Assembly (NCBI RefSeq): GCF_035984655.1 | Contig: NZ_JAXCHT010000007.1 | Span: forward strand, 87,066-151,065 | DNA: 64,000 nucleotides | Direction of reading: 5' to 3' | DNA from: Actimicrobium sp035984655 | GTDB taxonomy: Bacteria > Pseudomonadota > Gammaproteobacteria > Burkholderiales > Burkholderiaceae_D | Shown: in pieces, positions 17,857-25,803 of the stretch | Layout: every line of letters begins with the position of its first letter | Numbering within the stretch: the first letter of the stretch is position 1 | Notes under the pieces: model-generated | What the model was told of the DNA's origin: nothing | Database searches by the model: none | Seen by the model: only the letters and a program-made list of their open reading frames with translations | Made by a program: the position numbers and the translations under genes

Positions 17857-18150
17857 GCCCCCGTAGCTCAGTGGATAGAGCGATCCCCTCCTGAATCAAA
17901 TTGGGCATCGGTGTCCGAAAGGACCCGCATGAATGGAGTCAAATTCGGTGAACCCTGACAGGTCATGCTGTTGGCAACGCCGAGCCAAGCCCGCAACAGC
18001 GGGAAGGTGTAGAGACTAGACGGCTCCCGCCTGTAGCGCCCTGGCGCAATGGCGAAGGCATAGTCCAGACTGCAAACGGCACAGCCGGTGGCGAAAGCCA
18101 TAGCGGGATGAAGGGATAGGTCACACGTTCGATCCGTGTCGGGGGCACCA
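17857..18150 (+). tRNA. tRNA-Arg(CCU), interrupted by a group I intron
   Basis: Two exons, 17857-17892 and 18111-18150, join to a 76-nt tRNA with encoded CCA. The acceptor stem GCCCCCG pairs with CGGGGGC; the D stem GCTC pairs with GAGC; the anticodon stem ATCCC (17883-17887) pairs with GGGAT (18113-18117); the T stem ACACG pairs with CGTGT around TTCGATC. The anticodon CCT is at 17890-17892, immediately before the intron, so the tRNA reads AGG. The anticodon stem forms only when the 218-nt insert is removed, which shows that splicing is needed for function. The gene lies between uup (divergent) and the gluconate transporter (convergent). Confidence 0.95.
17893..18110 (+). ncRNA. Self-splicing group I intron (IC3-like) in the tRNA-Arg(CCU) anticodon loop
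   Basis: The 218-nt insert lies between anticodon base 36 and base 37. The 5' exon ends in U and can pair with an internal guide GGG at 17904-17906, giving the U-G wobble of P1; the intron ends in G (18110). Core pairings are visible: P2 GUCC-GAAA-GGAC; P3 GGAGUC (17935-17940) with GGCUCC (18022-18027); P4 UUCGG with CCGAG; P7 GACUA (18014-18018) with UAGUC (18061-18065); P8 CGCC with GGCG around GCGCC-CU-GGCGC; P9 UGGC-GAAA-GCCA. Several core blocks match, from memory, the Azoarcus tRNA-Ile intron. No homing endonuclease gene is present. Confidence 0.95.
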
Positions 18151-18223
18151 CCGGATCTGCCAGCGCGCATCATGCGCGACTGGCTTCATATGCCGCGGTC
18201 CGGCTTGGCCGACGCGGCCGTCG

Positions 18224-19537
18224 TTATATTTTTCCTGCCGCAGGCGCAGCGACAAAGTCCGGAATCGTCTCGATTTTCCCCAGCACGAACACAAACGAGA
18301 TGATGCCGATCACCAGAATCACCCCGGCGACAAAGAACGCATTCGCAAACGAATTAGTGGCGCCGACAATGAAGCCGGTCACGATCGGTGCGGCCGCGCC
18401 CATCAGATTGTTGGCGAAATTCATGATGCCGCCGATGGTGCCGACCCCGCCCTTCGGTGCGATCAGCGAGGGCAAGGACCAGCCGACCGGCGCCGCCGAT
18501 GCCAGGCCGCCGAGCGCGATCGAAATCCAGAAGATTGCCCAGACCGGGTCGGTGGTCTGGGTCGCGCCGAATACCGCCAGACCAAACAGCATGCCAACCA
18601 CCAGCACGGTCTTTCTGACTTTCGAATCGTCGCGACCACGTGAAATCAAATGGTCGATCAGCCAGCCACCGACGAACAGATCCGTGGCCGTGGCCACCGC
18701 CCAGGGGATGGCCGAGTAGCCCGCAGATTTGAGAATACTCATGTGCATGGTTTGCACCAGATAGCCAGGCAACCAGGTCAGGAACAGGTAGAACGAGTAC
18801 CCGTAGGCGCAGAACCCGATGGTCAGGCCCCATACCTTCACGTTACGCAGCAGGTAACCCAGCATCCCCATCGGACTGGCGCCGGACGGGCCCTCGACGG
18901 TCGCACCGCCGTCGCGGATGTAGCTGTACTCGGCCGGGCTGAGCCGGGTGTCCTGGCTTGGGTCACGGTACACAATGAAGAAGGCGATGAAATATAGAAA
19001 GCTCAGCGCCGCAGTCATCGCGAAACCCCAGCGCCAGCCCAGCATTACCACCGAAAAGGCGACCAGCGGCACACCGATCACATTCGAGAATTTGGCAGCG
19101 GCATCGAAAATAGCGGTTGCCAGCCCACGTTCATTGCGCGGAAACCAGTAGCCAGTCGCCTTGGAACTGACCGGAAACCCCGGCGCTTCGGCAATGCCGA
19201 GCAGCACCCGCGCCGCAAAGATGCCGGCAAACCCGCTGGCAAAGGCGGTGATCGTCGCCGCACAACCCCAGCAGAATGCCCCCCAGCGACCGACCCGGGT
19301 AACGCCGAAGCGGTCGAGAATCACGCCCGCCGGAATTTGCAACAAGGCATAGGACCAGAAAAACGCGCTGAACAACAGACCCAGTTCGACCGGACCAAGA
19401 TTGAAGGCGTCCTTGATCTGGGGCGCGGCAACTGACAGGCTGATCCGATCGATGTAGTTGATCAATACGCCAATGCCGAGCAGGCTGCCGATACCCCAAC
19501 GCCGGTTGGGAATTTTGTTTCCTGCGACTGATGCCAT
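18224..19537 (-). CDS. MFS transporter, anion:cation symporter (sugar acid) family
   Basis: The 437-residue, 12-helix major facilitator has the ACS-family N-terminus (GVLINYIDRISLSVAAPQI) and the loop 2-3 signature region GVILDRFGVTRVGRWGAF. Members carry hexuronates, glucarate, galactonate or gluconate. Its position 48 bp downstream of gntK, behind a LacI-type operator and next to a gntR-like gene, argues for gluconate as substrate; that is inference from context. The gene ends about 70 bp after the convergent tRNA-Arg. Confidence 0.88.
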   Translation of the reverse strand: MASVAGNKIPNRRWGIGSLLGIGVLINYIDRISLSVAAPQIKDAFNLGPVELGLLFSAFFWSYALLQIPAGVILDRFGVTRVGRWGAFCWGCAATITAFASGFAGIFAARVLLGIAEAPGFPVSSKATGYWFPRNERGLATAIFDAAAKFSNVIGVPLVAFSVVMLGWRWGFAMTAALSFLYFIAFFIVYRDPSQDTRLSPAEYSYIRDGGATVEGPSGASPMGMLGYLLRNVKVWGLTIGFCAYGYSFYLFLTWLPGYLVQTMHMSILKSAGYSAIPWAVATATDLFVGGWLIDHLISRGRDDSKVRKTVLVVGMLFGLAVFGATQTTDPVWAIFWISIALGGLASAAPVGWSLPSLIAPKGGVGTIGGIMNFANNLMGAAAPIVTGFIVGATNSFANAFFVAGVILVIGIISFVFVLGKIETIPDFVAAPAAGKI

Positions 19538-19585
19538 TGCTGTCTCCTGATTATTTTATGGTGGTGCGACTGGGGTGCTGCCTCG

Positions 19586-20155
19586 TCATGGCTGTGAACC
19601 GACCTTGAAGTGGCTGAGGATGCATTCGACGATCTGTTCCGGCGCCAGCGCGATGTCGACGCGCAGCCCTCGCTCATCCGCCATCAAGGGTTCCAGATCG
19701 CGAAACTGGCTGTCGAGCAACGCCACTGGCATGAAATGGCCGGAGCGACTTTGCATGCGCGCCGCGATCAGCGCACGACTGCCATCGAGATGAATGAAAA
19801 TCAGCGCGGGATCGCCCTGGCGCAGGACGTCGCGGTAACGCCGCTTCAGCGACGAGCATGACAACACCAGCCCTCTTTCGGCCTGGCGGGCGACAGCGAT
19901 GCGCTGTTGCAGGCATTTCAGCCAGGCTTCGCGGTCCGTATCGTCGAGCGGGGTCCCGGCGGCCATTTTTGTAATGTTGGCGGGCGGATGGTCGCTGTCG
20001 CCTTCGGCATAAGGCACGCCCAGACGGCCCGCCAGACGCGCACCGATCTCGCTCTTGCCGCAGCCGCTCACTCCCATCACCACCCAGCGTTGCGGAGGTT
20101 GCGGTGAAATGACTGCTGGCTGGCGCATGGCTGGACGAGGAGTTGGCTGGGTCAT
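19586..20155 (-). CDS. gntK: Gluconokinase
   Basis: The 189-residue kinase phosphorylates D-gluconate to 6-phosphogluconate, which enters the Entner-Doudoroff or pentose phosphate route. The P-loop GVSGCGKSEIGARLAGRLG is followed by EGDSDHPPANITKMAAGTPLDD, the substrate motif of the GntK family, and then SCSSLKRRYRDVLR. About 15 residues before the P-loop region form a non-conserved, Pro-rich N-terminal extension. ATG 20155 sits 23 bp from a perfect operator palindrome. It is probably cotranscribed with the downstream transporter. No edd or eda gene is in the window. Confidence 0.95.
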   Translation of the reverse strand: MTQPTPRPAMRQPAVISPQPPQRWVVMGVSGCGKSEIGARLAGRLGVPYAEGDSDHPPANITKMAAGTPLDDTDREAWLKCLQQRIAVARQAERGLVLSCSSLKRRYRDVLRQGDPALIFIHLDGSRALIAARMQSRSGHFMPVALLDSQFRDLEPLMADERGLRVDIALAPEQIVECILSHFKVGSQP

Positions 20156-20177
20156 GTTCAATGGATAGAATGATTTT

Positions 20178-20193
20178 ATGTTAGCGCTAACAT
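20178..20193. promoter_or_regulatory. LacI-family (GntR-type) operator upstream of gntK
   Basis: ATGTTAGC GCTAACAT is a perfect 16-bp palindrome with the central CG step typical of LacI/GalR-family operators. It closely resembles the E. coli GntR consensus ATGTTACC GGTAACAT. It lies between gntK and the divergent repressor gene, 23 bp from the gntK start, where a bound repressor could block transcription of gntK and the transporter. Confidence 0.8.
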
Positions 20194-20377
20194 CTGCCCG
20201 CATTTTAAGCCCATCGACCCGTTTGTAAAGCACTTTCAATGCGGCGACGCAACAGCCCGCTACCTCGCTATTACTTTGCTATTCCCGCGCGATTGACGAT
20301 ATCGCTGCCTGACAGACACGAGCGTGCCGAAAGAACCTATAGTCCTACCGTTGCCGACTTAGCGTGAAACGCCCCAT

Positions 20378-21400
20378 ATGACCATTCGCAAGCCCCGCCC
20401 GAGCCAATCCGAACGGGCCACGCTGGCCGACATTGCCTTTCGCGTCGGGGTCAGCAGCATTACCGTCTCGCGCGCGATCCACTCGCCGCAACTGGTATCG
20501 CTCGCGTTACGCCACAGGATTCAGGCGCTGATCGACGAGACCGGCTATGTCCCCAACCGTGCCGCCCGGGCGCTGGCACGGGCGCGCTCGGACAACGTCG
20601 TGGTGCTGATTCCGTCGCTGTCGAATACCGTCTTCACCGATGTGCTGGCGGGTGTGCGCGACGTGCTGCACGCACAGGGATACCGGACACTGATCGGCGA
20701 CACGCGCTATTCCCCGGACGAGGAAGAAAATCTGTTTCGCGCCTACCAGGAGCATGCGCCCGACGGTGTCTTGCTGACTGGCTTTGACCAGACTCCGACA
20801 CTGCAATCCATCTTGAAAAAGAGTGCCCTTCCGGTGGTGCACATGATGGAGCTCACCGAATCCGGTGCCTTCTGCGCAGGATCCGACCAGCGCGACGCCG
20901 GCTTCGCAATGGCCTCCCATCTGCTGGAGCGCGGGTATCGCCGCATCGGATTTCTGGGCGCCCAGCTCGATCCGCGCGTAATGCAGCGCCTGCAGGGATA
21001 TCGCGATGCCTTGCGTGGCGCCGGCTTGCCCTATGAACGCGGCGAAATTCTCGATCCGACGCCGTCGTCGATCGGGCTCGGTGTCGGCATGCTTGGCCGT
21101 TTGCTGCTGCAAGCCCCTGACTGCGACGCGGTTTTTTGCTGCAATGATGATCTGGCGCTGGGGGTGCTGTTTGAAGCGCAACGACGCAACTTGCAGGTGC
21201 CGGGGCAACTTGCGGTGGCCGGCTTCAACGATCTGGCCGCGGCGGAGTGGGTCAGTCCGTCCCTGACCACCATTGCAACCCCACGCTATGAGATCGGCCA
21301 TGCCGCGGCAACCATGCTGTTGCGACAAATGCAGGGCGAGGCGCCTGCCAATGCCAGCATCAACCTTGGCTATGCCTTGAAGGTCAGGGAAAGCACGTGA
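20378..21400 (+). CDS. gntR: LacI-family transcriptional repressor, probable gluconate regulator GntR
   Basis: The 340-residue regulator has an N-terminal LacI helix-turn-helix (ATLADIAFRVGVSSITVSRA, about residues 15-35) and hinge helix (PNRAARALARARS), then a periplasmic-binding-protein-like effector domain (DGVLLTGF, YRRIGFLGA, FCCNDDLALGVLFEAQRR, VAGFNDLAAAEWV). The nearby operator palindrome and divergent gntK support control of gluconate uptake and phosphorylation, with release by gluconate or its 6-phosphate. The effector is inference. Confidence 0.88.
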   Translation: MTIRKPRPSQSERATLADIAFRVGVSSITVSRAIHSPQLVSLALRHRIQALIDETGYVPNRAARALARARSDNVVVLIPSLSNTVFTDVLAGVRDVLHAQGYRTLIGDTRYSPDEEENLFRAYQEHAPDGVLLTGFDQTPTLQSILKKSALPVVHMMELTESGAFCAGSDQRDAGFAMASHLLERGYRRIGFLGAQLDPRVMQRLQGYRDALRGAGLPYERGEILDPTPSSIGLGVGMLGRLLLQAPDCDAVFCCNDDLALGVLFEAQRRNLQVPGQLAVAGFNDLAAAEWVSPSLTTIATPRYEIGHAAATMLLRQMQGEAPANASINLGYALKVREST

Positions 21401-21526
21401 GGAACATGTCGGTCGGGATGTCATCAATAGGCTGTGCGCGCGCAACGCCCCACACACCGACACTGGCTATGATCAACCCCTGCATGCTTGCGCTGATGCT
21501 CCCCTCACCTCCGGCTCACGGTCATC

Positions 21527-23044
21527 ATGGAAATTGAACTCAAGTTGCTGCTGGACCCCGACGACGTGCCCGCGCTGCGTGGTCATCCGCTGCTTGCCGC
21601 CTGCGCCAGCACCGCGCCATCGACCCACAAATTGCAGGCAACCTATTTCGACACCGCAGACCTTGCCGTGCGTGCCAGCGGCGCGAGCCTGCGCGTGCGG
21701 CGCATCGACGGCCATTGGGTGCAAACTTTCAAGGGGGGCGATGTTGTCTCCAGCGGTTTGCACAGCCGTGAGGAATGGGAATCGACGGTGACTTCGGCGC
21801 AGCCAGATCTGGCTGCACTACGTCAGCTGGTCGATCGAAAATCGCCATGGCGAAAATTGCTGCAGGCGCCCCAACTCGACGGGGCGTTGCGCCCGGTGTT
21901 CACCACCCGCATTGCGCGAACCAAATGGGACCTGGTCCTGCCCGAAGGCGACGAGGTCGAATGCGTGCTCGATCAGGGTCACCTCGAACACGATGGCGAC
22001 ACGGTGCCGATCAGTGAGATCGAGCTGGAGCTCAAATCCGGTGATCCGGCGCATTTGTTTGACTTTGCCCTCGCGCTGCAACATGACATCCCGCTGCAGG
22101 TGGGCAATCGTAGCAAGTCCGAACGCGGCTACGCGATGCTCGATCCATTGACTGCCCCGGCAGCCGTGCCCGCCGCTGCACTTGATTTATCCCGACCGAT
22201 GGGTGTCATGCAAGCGTTTCGCGCCATCGTTGGCAATTGCCTGACGCAGATTCAATCGAATGCGCCAGGCGTCGTGGCAATGCAGGACGTCGAGAGCCTG
22301 CACCAGATGCGGGTTGGCTTGCGCCGATTGAATTCGGCGCTTGGCCTGTTCAACAGTCTGCGCCCACTGCCGGATGGTATCCAGCAAGAGCTCGACTGGC
22401 TTGGCACGCAGTTGGGGCCGGGCCGGGACTGGGACGTACTGGTGGAATCGACGCTCCCCGATGTGATCAGCGCGGTGCCCGACGCGGCGCTCGGCGAGGT
22501 CGCGACCGCGGCACAGAATGAGGCCAGACTGAAGCATCGGGACGCAGCGGCGGCAGTCGACTCGCAACGCTATCATCGGCTGTTATTGCAACTGGCGCGA
22601 TGGATGCAGGACAGCGACATGGATGATCCTGATCGTGGCCAGTCGCAACAACTCCAGGCGTTCGCACGACGTGTGCTGAAAAAGAACCAGCGCCGGCTGG
22701 CGCGCCGCGGCAATCAGGTCCGCGGAACCGATGTGCGGGCCAGCCATCGGCTCAGGATTGCCGTTAAAAAAATGCGCTATGCGGTGGAGTTCTTTCAATC
22801 GCTGTATCCGGCCCGGCGTCTGCGCCAGTATCGGGGTCGGCTGACAGATTTGCAGGAGCAGCTCGGTTGGTACAACGATGTCACGGTGGCCGACAAACTG
22901 CTGGAACAGCTGCAACGGCGCCGACCGGTGCTGGCCAGCAGCATCGGCTTCACGCGCGGCTACCTGCATGCGCGCAGTCGCGATCAGTACAAGAATATTC
23001 GCAAGCGCGCCAGGAAATTGGCCGAAACCAAGCCCGATTTGTAA
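21527..23044 (+). CDS. CYTH and CHAD domain protein (inorganic triphosphatase YgiF-like)
   Basis: The 505-residue protein has an N-terminal CYTH domain that starts with the signature EIELKLLL and shows the tunnel strands ATYFDTADL and SLRVRRIDG. The C-terminal CHAD domain (about residues 225-500) is rich in His and Arg helices (LHQMRVGLRRLNSALGLF, HRLRIAVKKMRYAVEFF). CYTH enzymes hydrolyse triphosphates such as PPPi, and CHAD domains bind polyphosphate. The same architecture occurs in E. coli YgiF. It stands alone between gntR and the SlyB-like gene. Confidence 0.92.
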   Translation: MEIELKLLLDPDDVPALRGHPLLAACASTAPSTHKLQATYFDTADLAVRASGASLRVRRIDGHWVQTFKGGDVVSSGLHSREEWESTVTSAQPDLAALRQLVDRKSPWRKLLQAPQLDGALRPVFTTRIARTKWDLVLPEGDEVECVLDQGHLEHDGDTVPISEIELELKSGDPAHLFDFALALQHDIPLQVGNRSKSERGYAMLDPLTAPAAVPAAALDLSRPMGVMQAFRAIVGNCLTQIQSNAPGVVAMQDVESLHQMRVGLRRLNSALGLFNSLRPLPDGIQQELDWLGTQLGPGRDWDVLVESTLPDVISAVPDAALGEVATAAQNEARLKHRDAAAAVDSQRYHRLLLQLARWMQDSDMDDPDRGQSQQLQAFARRVLKKNQRRLARRGNQVRGTDVRASHRLRIAVKKMRYAVEFFQSLYPARRLRQYRGRLTDLQEQLGWYNDVTVADKLLEQLQRRRPVLASSIGFTRGYLHARSRDQYKNIRKRARKLAETKPDL

Positions 23045-23133
23045 CAGCCCGTGATTTGCCGGCGCAACGTGCGCCAGCGCACCGAGTGCGGTCCTGCCGC
23101 AGCCTAAGCTGCGACACATCAACAGGAGAAATC

Positions 23134-23601
23134 ATGAAAATCACTTCAACTCTGGCCGCATCTGCACTGATCGCTTCAACCTTACTCGCTGGTTGCGCTA
23201 CGCCTTATCAGCAACAACCGAATGTGCAATCGTATCCCGCTGCCAATACGCAGGGTTACAACACACAATACGGCGTGATCGATTCAATCCAGTCGACACG
23301 TGCGCCCAACAACTCCGGCCCTGGCATGGGCGCGGTTGTCGGTGGTGTCGTCGGTGGCCTGCTGGGTAACCAGGTCGGCGGCGGCAGCGGTCGCGCTGTA
23401 GCCACCGCTGCGGGCGTGGTCGGTGGTGCAGTGGTCGGTAATAACCTGGAAAAAAACAACCAGGCGCCAGGCCGCGAGCTGTATCAAATCGGCGTGCGTC
23501 TCGACAATGGTTCGTTTGAAACCATCAATGAAGAAAACATCGGCGACTTGCGTGTCGGTAATCGCGTACGCATCGAAAACGGCCGCGTCTACCGTTACTG
23601 A
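23134..23601 (+). CDS. Glycine-zipper outer-membrane lipoprotein (SlyB-like)
   Basis: The 155-residue lipoprotein has a lipobox LLAGC (Cys near residue 21), a Gln/Asn/Tyr-rich linker, and a glycine-zipper transmembrane hairpin (GAVVGGVVGGLLGNQVGGG and AAGVVGGAVVGNNLE). A C-terminal beta-rich domain follows (YQIGVRLDNGSFETI, VGNRVRIENGRVYRY). The layout matches the SlyB/Pcp family, which stabilises the outer membrane. The ATG follows an AGGAGA ribosome site. It converges with the isomerase gene. Confidence 0.9.
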   Translation: MKITSTLAASALIASTLLAGCATPYQQQPNVQSYPAANTQGYNTQYGVIDSIQSTRAPNNSGPGMGAVVGGVVGGLLGNQVGGGSGRAVATAAGVVGGAVVGNNLEKNNQAPGRELYQIGVRLDNGSFETINEENIGDLRVGNRVRIENGRVYRY

Positions 23602-24258
23602 TCACTCGGCGTCGGGCTGCAGGGCTGGCATCGCCAGCCTGAATGCGTCACGCTCGACGCAGGCTTGATTGATGCGCAGCAGCGTTGGCATTGCCGACAT
23701 ATCGCAGTTGAAGCGCTGCGCATTCCACAACTGTGGCACCAGACAGCAATCGGCCAACGTTGGCGTATCGCCAAAACAGAACTGCCCGACCCGTGGGTCG
23801 CGCGCAAGACTGACCTCCAGCGCTGCCAACCCCTGTTCACACCAATGCCTGTACCAGGCATTTTTTTCGTCTTCGGTGTGATGCAGGTCGCGCACCAGAT
23901 AACGCAAGACCCGCAGATTGTTGACGGGATGGATGTCGCACGCAATCGCCAACGCAATGCCACGCACCCAGGCGCGATCGGCCGCTCCGGTGGGCAGTAA
24001 CGGTGGTGTCGGGTACGCTTCATCCAGGTATTCGATGATCGCCAGTGACTGCGTCAGCAGCAGTGGCGGCGCCTGACTGTCGTCCACCAGGGCCGGGACC
24101 AGTCCGTCCGGATTGAGCGCCCTGTATGCCGGCGTCAGTTGCTGCCCGCCGTCCCGCACCAGATTCACGCCGACCGACTCGTACTGCAAGCCTTTCAGGT
24201 TCAACGCAATCCGCACCCGGAACGATGCCGAACTGCGAAAGTACTCATGCAGTTTCAT
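23602..24258 (-). CDS. Zeta-class glutathione S-transferase family isomerase (maleylacetoacetate or maleylpyruvate isomerase)
   Basis: The 218-residue protein has a thioredoxin-like N-terminal domain with SSASFRVRIALNLKG, the zeta-GST active-site region (usually SSCS, here SSAS), and glutathione-binding VPALVD and TQSLAIIEYLDEAYP. The C-terminal domain contains DIHPVNNLRVL and FGDTPTLADCCLVPQL. Such enzymes perform glutathione-dependent cis-trans isomerisation in tyrosine or gentisate catabolism. The partner gene upstream encodes a fumarylacetoacetate-hydrolase-fold enzyme, overlapping by ATGA, which makes a gentisate-type NagL/NagK pair possible. Which substrate is used cannot be decided. 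Confidence 0.88.
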   Translation of the reverse strand: MKLHEYFRSSASFRVRIALNLKGLQYESVGVNLVRDGGQQLTPAYRALNPDGLVPALVDDSQAPPLLLTQSLAIIEYLDEAYPTPPLLPTGAADRAWVRGIALAIACDIHPVNNLRVLRYLVRDLHHTEDEKNAWYRHWCEQGLAALEVSLARDPRVGQFCFGDTPTLADCCLVPQLWNAQRFNCDMSAMPTLLRINQACVERDAFRLAMPALQPDAE

Positions 24259-24950
24259 TCCCGCCCCCCGTCCACGATGCGCAATTGCAGTGCGCCCAAC
24301 CCATCGATGCTGCCCACCAGCACATCGCCGCACACCACTGCCCCAACGCCCTCGGGCGTGCCGGTAAAGATCAGATCACCCGGCTGCAGCGCAAACAACG
24401 TCGACAATTGCGCAATGGTCTCGTCAACCGACCAGATCATCTGATCGAGGGTGCTGTGCTGACGCACCTGGCCATTGACGCCAAGACTGATCGCACCGGT
24501 CGGAACCGTCCGATGCAGCGGACCAATCGGCGCCGAATGATCGAAACCTTTCGCGGTGCTCCAGGGACGCCCATGTTTCTTTGACTCGGCCTGCAGATCG
24601 CGACGGGTCATGTCCAGACCGATGGCGTAGCCCCAGATATGTGACGCCGCGTCAGCCACCGCGATATCGCGGCCGCCTTTGCCAATCGCAACCACCAGTT
24701 CGATTTCATGATGCAGATCGCGGGTAGCCGAGGGATACGGCATGGTGCCGACACTCCCCTGCGCGACCGGCACCACGGCATCGGCCGGCTTGGTGAAAAA
24801 GAACGGCGCCTCGCGCCCGGTGCCGCCCATTTCCCTTGCATGCGCGGCGTAATTGCGCCCGACGCAATAAATCCGGTGCACCGGAAACAGGTCGGCCGAC
24901 CCGGCGACGGTCAAAGCGGGTTGGGGTAAGGGAGGAAATACAAAAGACAT
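24255..24950 (-). CDS. Fumarylacetoacetate hydrolase family protein (fumarylpyruvate hydrolase-like)
   Basis: The 231-residue enzyme has the FAH C-terminal-type fold. Metal ligands are visible in DLHHEIELVVAIG and the downstream Asp in GYAIGLDMTRRDLQ, with the catalytic-site stretch YCVGRNYAAHAREMG near the start and GDLIFTGTPEGVG near the end. It is smaller than true fumarylacetoacetase and resembles fumarylpyruvate hydrolases. ATG 24950 has AGGAG seven bases upstream. It is the first gene of the pair with the zeta-GST. No gentisate or homogentisate dioxygenase is linked. Confidence 0.88.
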   Translation of the reverse strand: MSFVFPPLPQPALTVAGSADLFPVHRIYCVGRNYAAHAREMGGTGREAPFFFTKPADAVVPVAQGSVGTMPYPSATRDLHHEIELVVAIGKGGRDIAVADAASHIWGYAIGLDMTRRDLQAESKKHGRPWSTAKGFDHSAPIGPLHRTVPTGAISLGVNGQVRQHSTLDQMIWSVDETIAQLSTLFALQPGDLIFTGTPEGVGAVVCGDVLVGSIDGLGALQLRIVDGGRE

Positions 24951-24991
24951 CGCGACTCCTTGTGAATGTTGTTGAGTATGCCATCCCGCGC

Positions 24992-25028
24992 AAAAAAAAT
25001 CGCCGCGCAGGCAAGCCGGCGCGGCGAT
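24992..25028 (-). terminator. Terminator of the livHMGF operon
   Basis: On the minus strand ATCGCCGCGC pairs with GCGCGGCGAT around a short loop, followed by a run of T, just after the livF stop. Confidence 0.92.
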
Positions 25029-25050
25029 GGTGCAAGACATGGCCAACTGG

Positions 25051-25803
25051 TCAGCCTTCGCCCAGATACGCTTCCTTGACGCGCGGATCATTGAGCATTT
25101 CGGAGGCCACGCCGGTCATCGTGATCAAGCCGGAATCCATCACATAGCCGCGATGGGCCGCCTGCAAGGCGAGCTTGGCGTTCTGCTCGACCAGCAAGAT
25201 CGTCACACCCTGCGCCGAAACATTGCGCACGACTTCAAAGATCTTCTCAACCATGATCGGCGACAGTCCCATCGATGGCTCATCAAGCAGCAACAGCTTG
25301 GGATGGCTCATCAGCGCCCGCGCCATGGCGAGCATCTGCTGCTCGCCGCCGGACAGGGTGCCGGCCATCTGGGCGGAACGTTCTTTCAGGCGCGGAAAAA
25401 TCCCGAACCATTTGTCGATATCGGCAGCGATGCCGGCCTTGTCATTGCGGGTGTAGGCGCCCATCTGCAAGTTCTCGAAAATCGACATGCGGGTAAACAC
25501 CCCGCGGCCCTCCGGCACCATGGCCAGATTGCGCTTGACCAGATCGAACGAGCCGATTCCCTTGATTGCCTGACCCGCATAGTCGATATGTCCCTCGACA
25601 CGGCAGTTCGGCAAGGTGCCGGTGATCGCCTTGAGGGTGGTGGTCTTGCCAGCGCCATTGGCGCCGATGAGCGTGATCAATTCGCCCTGATTGACTTCGA
25701 GGTCGATCCCCTTGACGGCCTGAATGCCGCCGTAGGCCACTTTCAGGCCCGTGATCTTGAGAATGTTTGCTGACACGTTGACACCGCTTTCATTGGCTGA
25801 CAT
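25051..25803 (-). CDS. livF: Branched-chain amino acid ABC transporter ATP-binding protein LivF
   Basis: The 250-residue ABC ATPase has Walker A GANGAGKTTTLK, signature LSGGEQQMLAMARAL and Walker B LLLLDEPSMGLSP, and ends YLGEG, as in LivF. It energises high-affinity uptake of leucine, isoleucine, valine or related compounds. The ATG and the livG stop share one base (TAATG). It is the last gene of the operon, with a terminator after it. Confidence 0.95.
   Translation of the reverse strand: MSANESGVNVSANILKITGLKVAYGGIQAVKGIDLEVNQGELITLIGANGAGKTTTLKAITGTLPNCRVEGHIDYAGQAIKGIGSFDLVKRNLAMVPEGRGVFTRMSIFENLQMGAYTRNDKAGIAADIDKWFGIFPRLKERSAQMAGTLSGGEQQMLAMARALMSHPKLLLLDEPSMGLSPIMVEKIFEVVRNVSAQGVTILLVEQNAKLALQAAHRGYVMDSGLITMTGVASEMLNDPRVKEAYLGEG

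Noticed and set aside
17868..18173. A 101-codon open frame on the minus strand across the tRNA-Arg and intron
   Set aside because: It runs antisense to a well-paired tRNA and ribozyme core and resembles no protein; it is a by-product of the RNA gene.
17857..19537. tRNA-Arg as the attachment site of a genomic island carrying the gluconate genes
   Set aside because: No integrase, no direct repeat of the tRNA 3' end and no change in composition are visible; the neighbouring genes look native.
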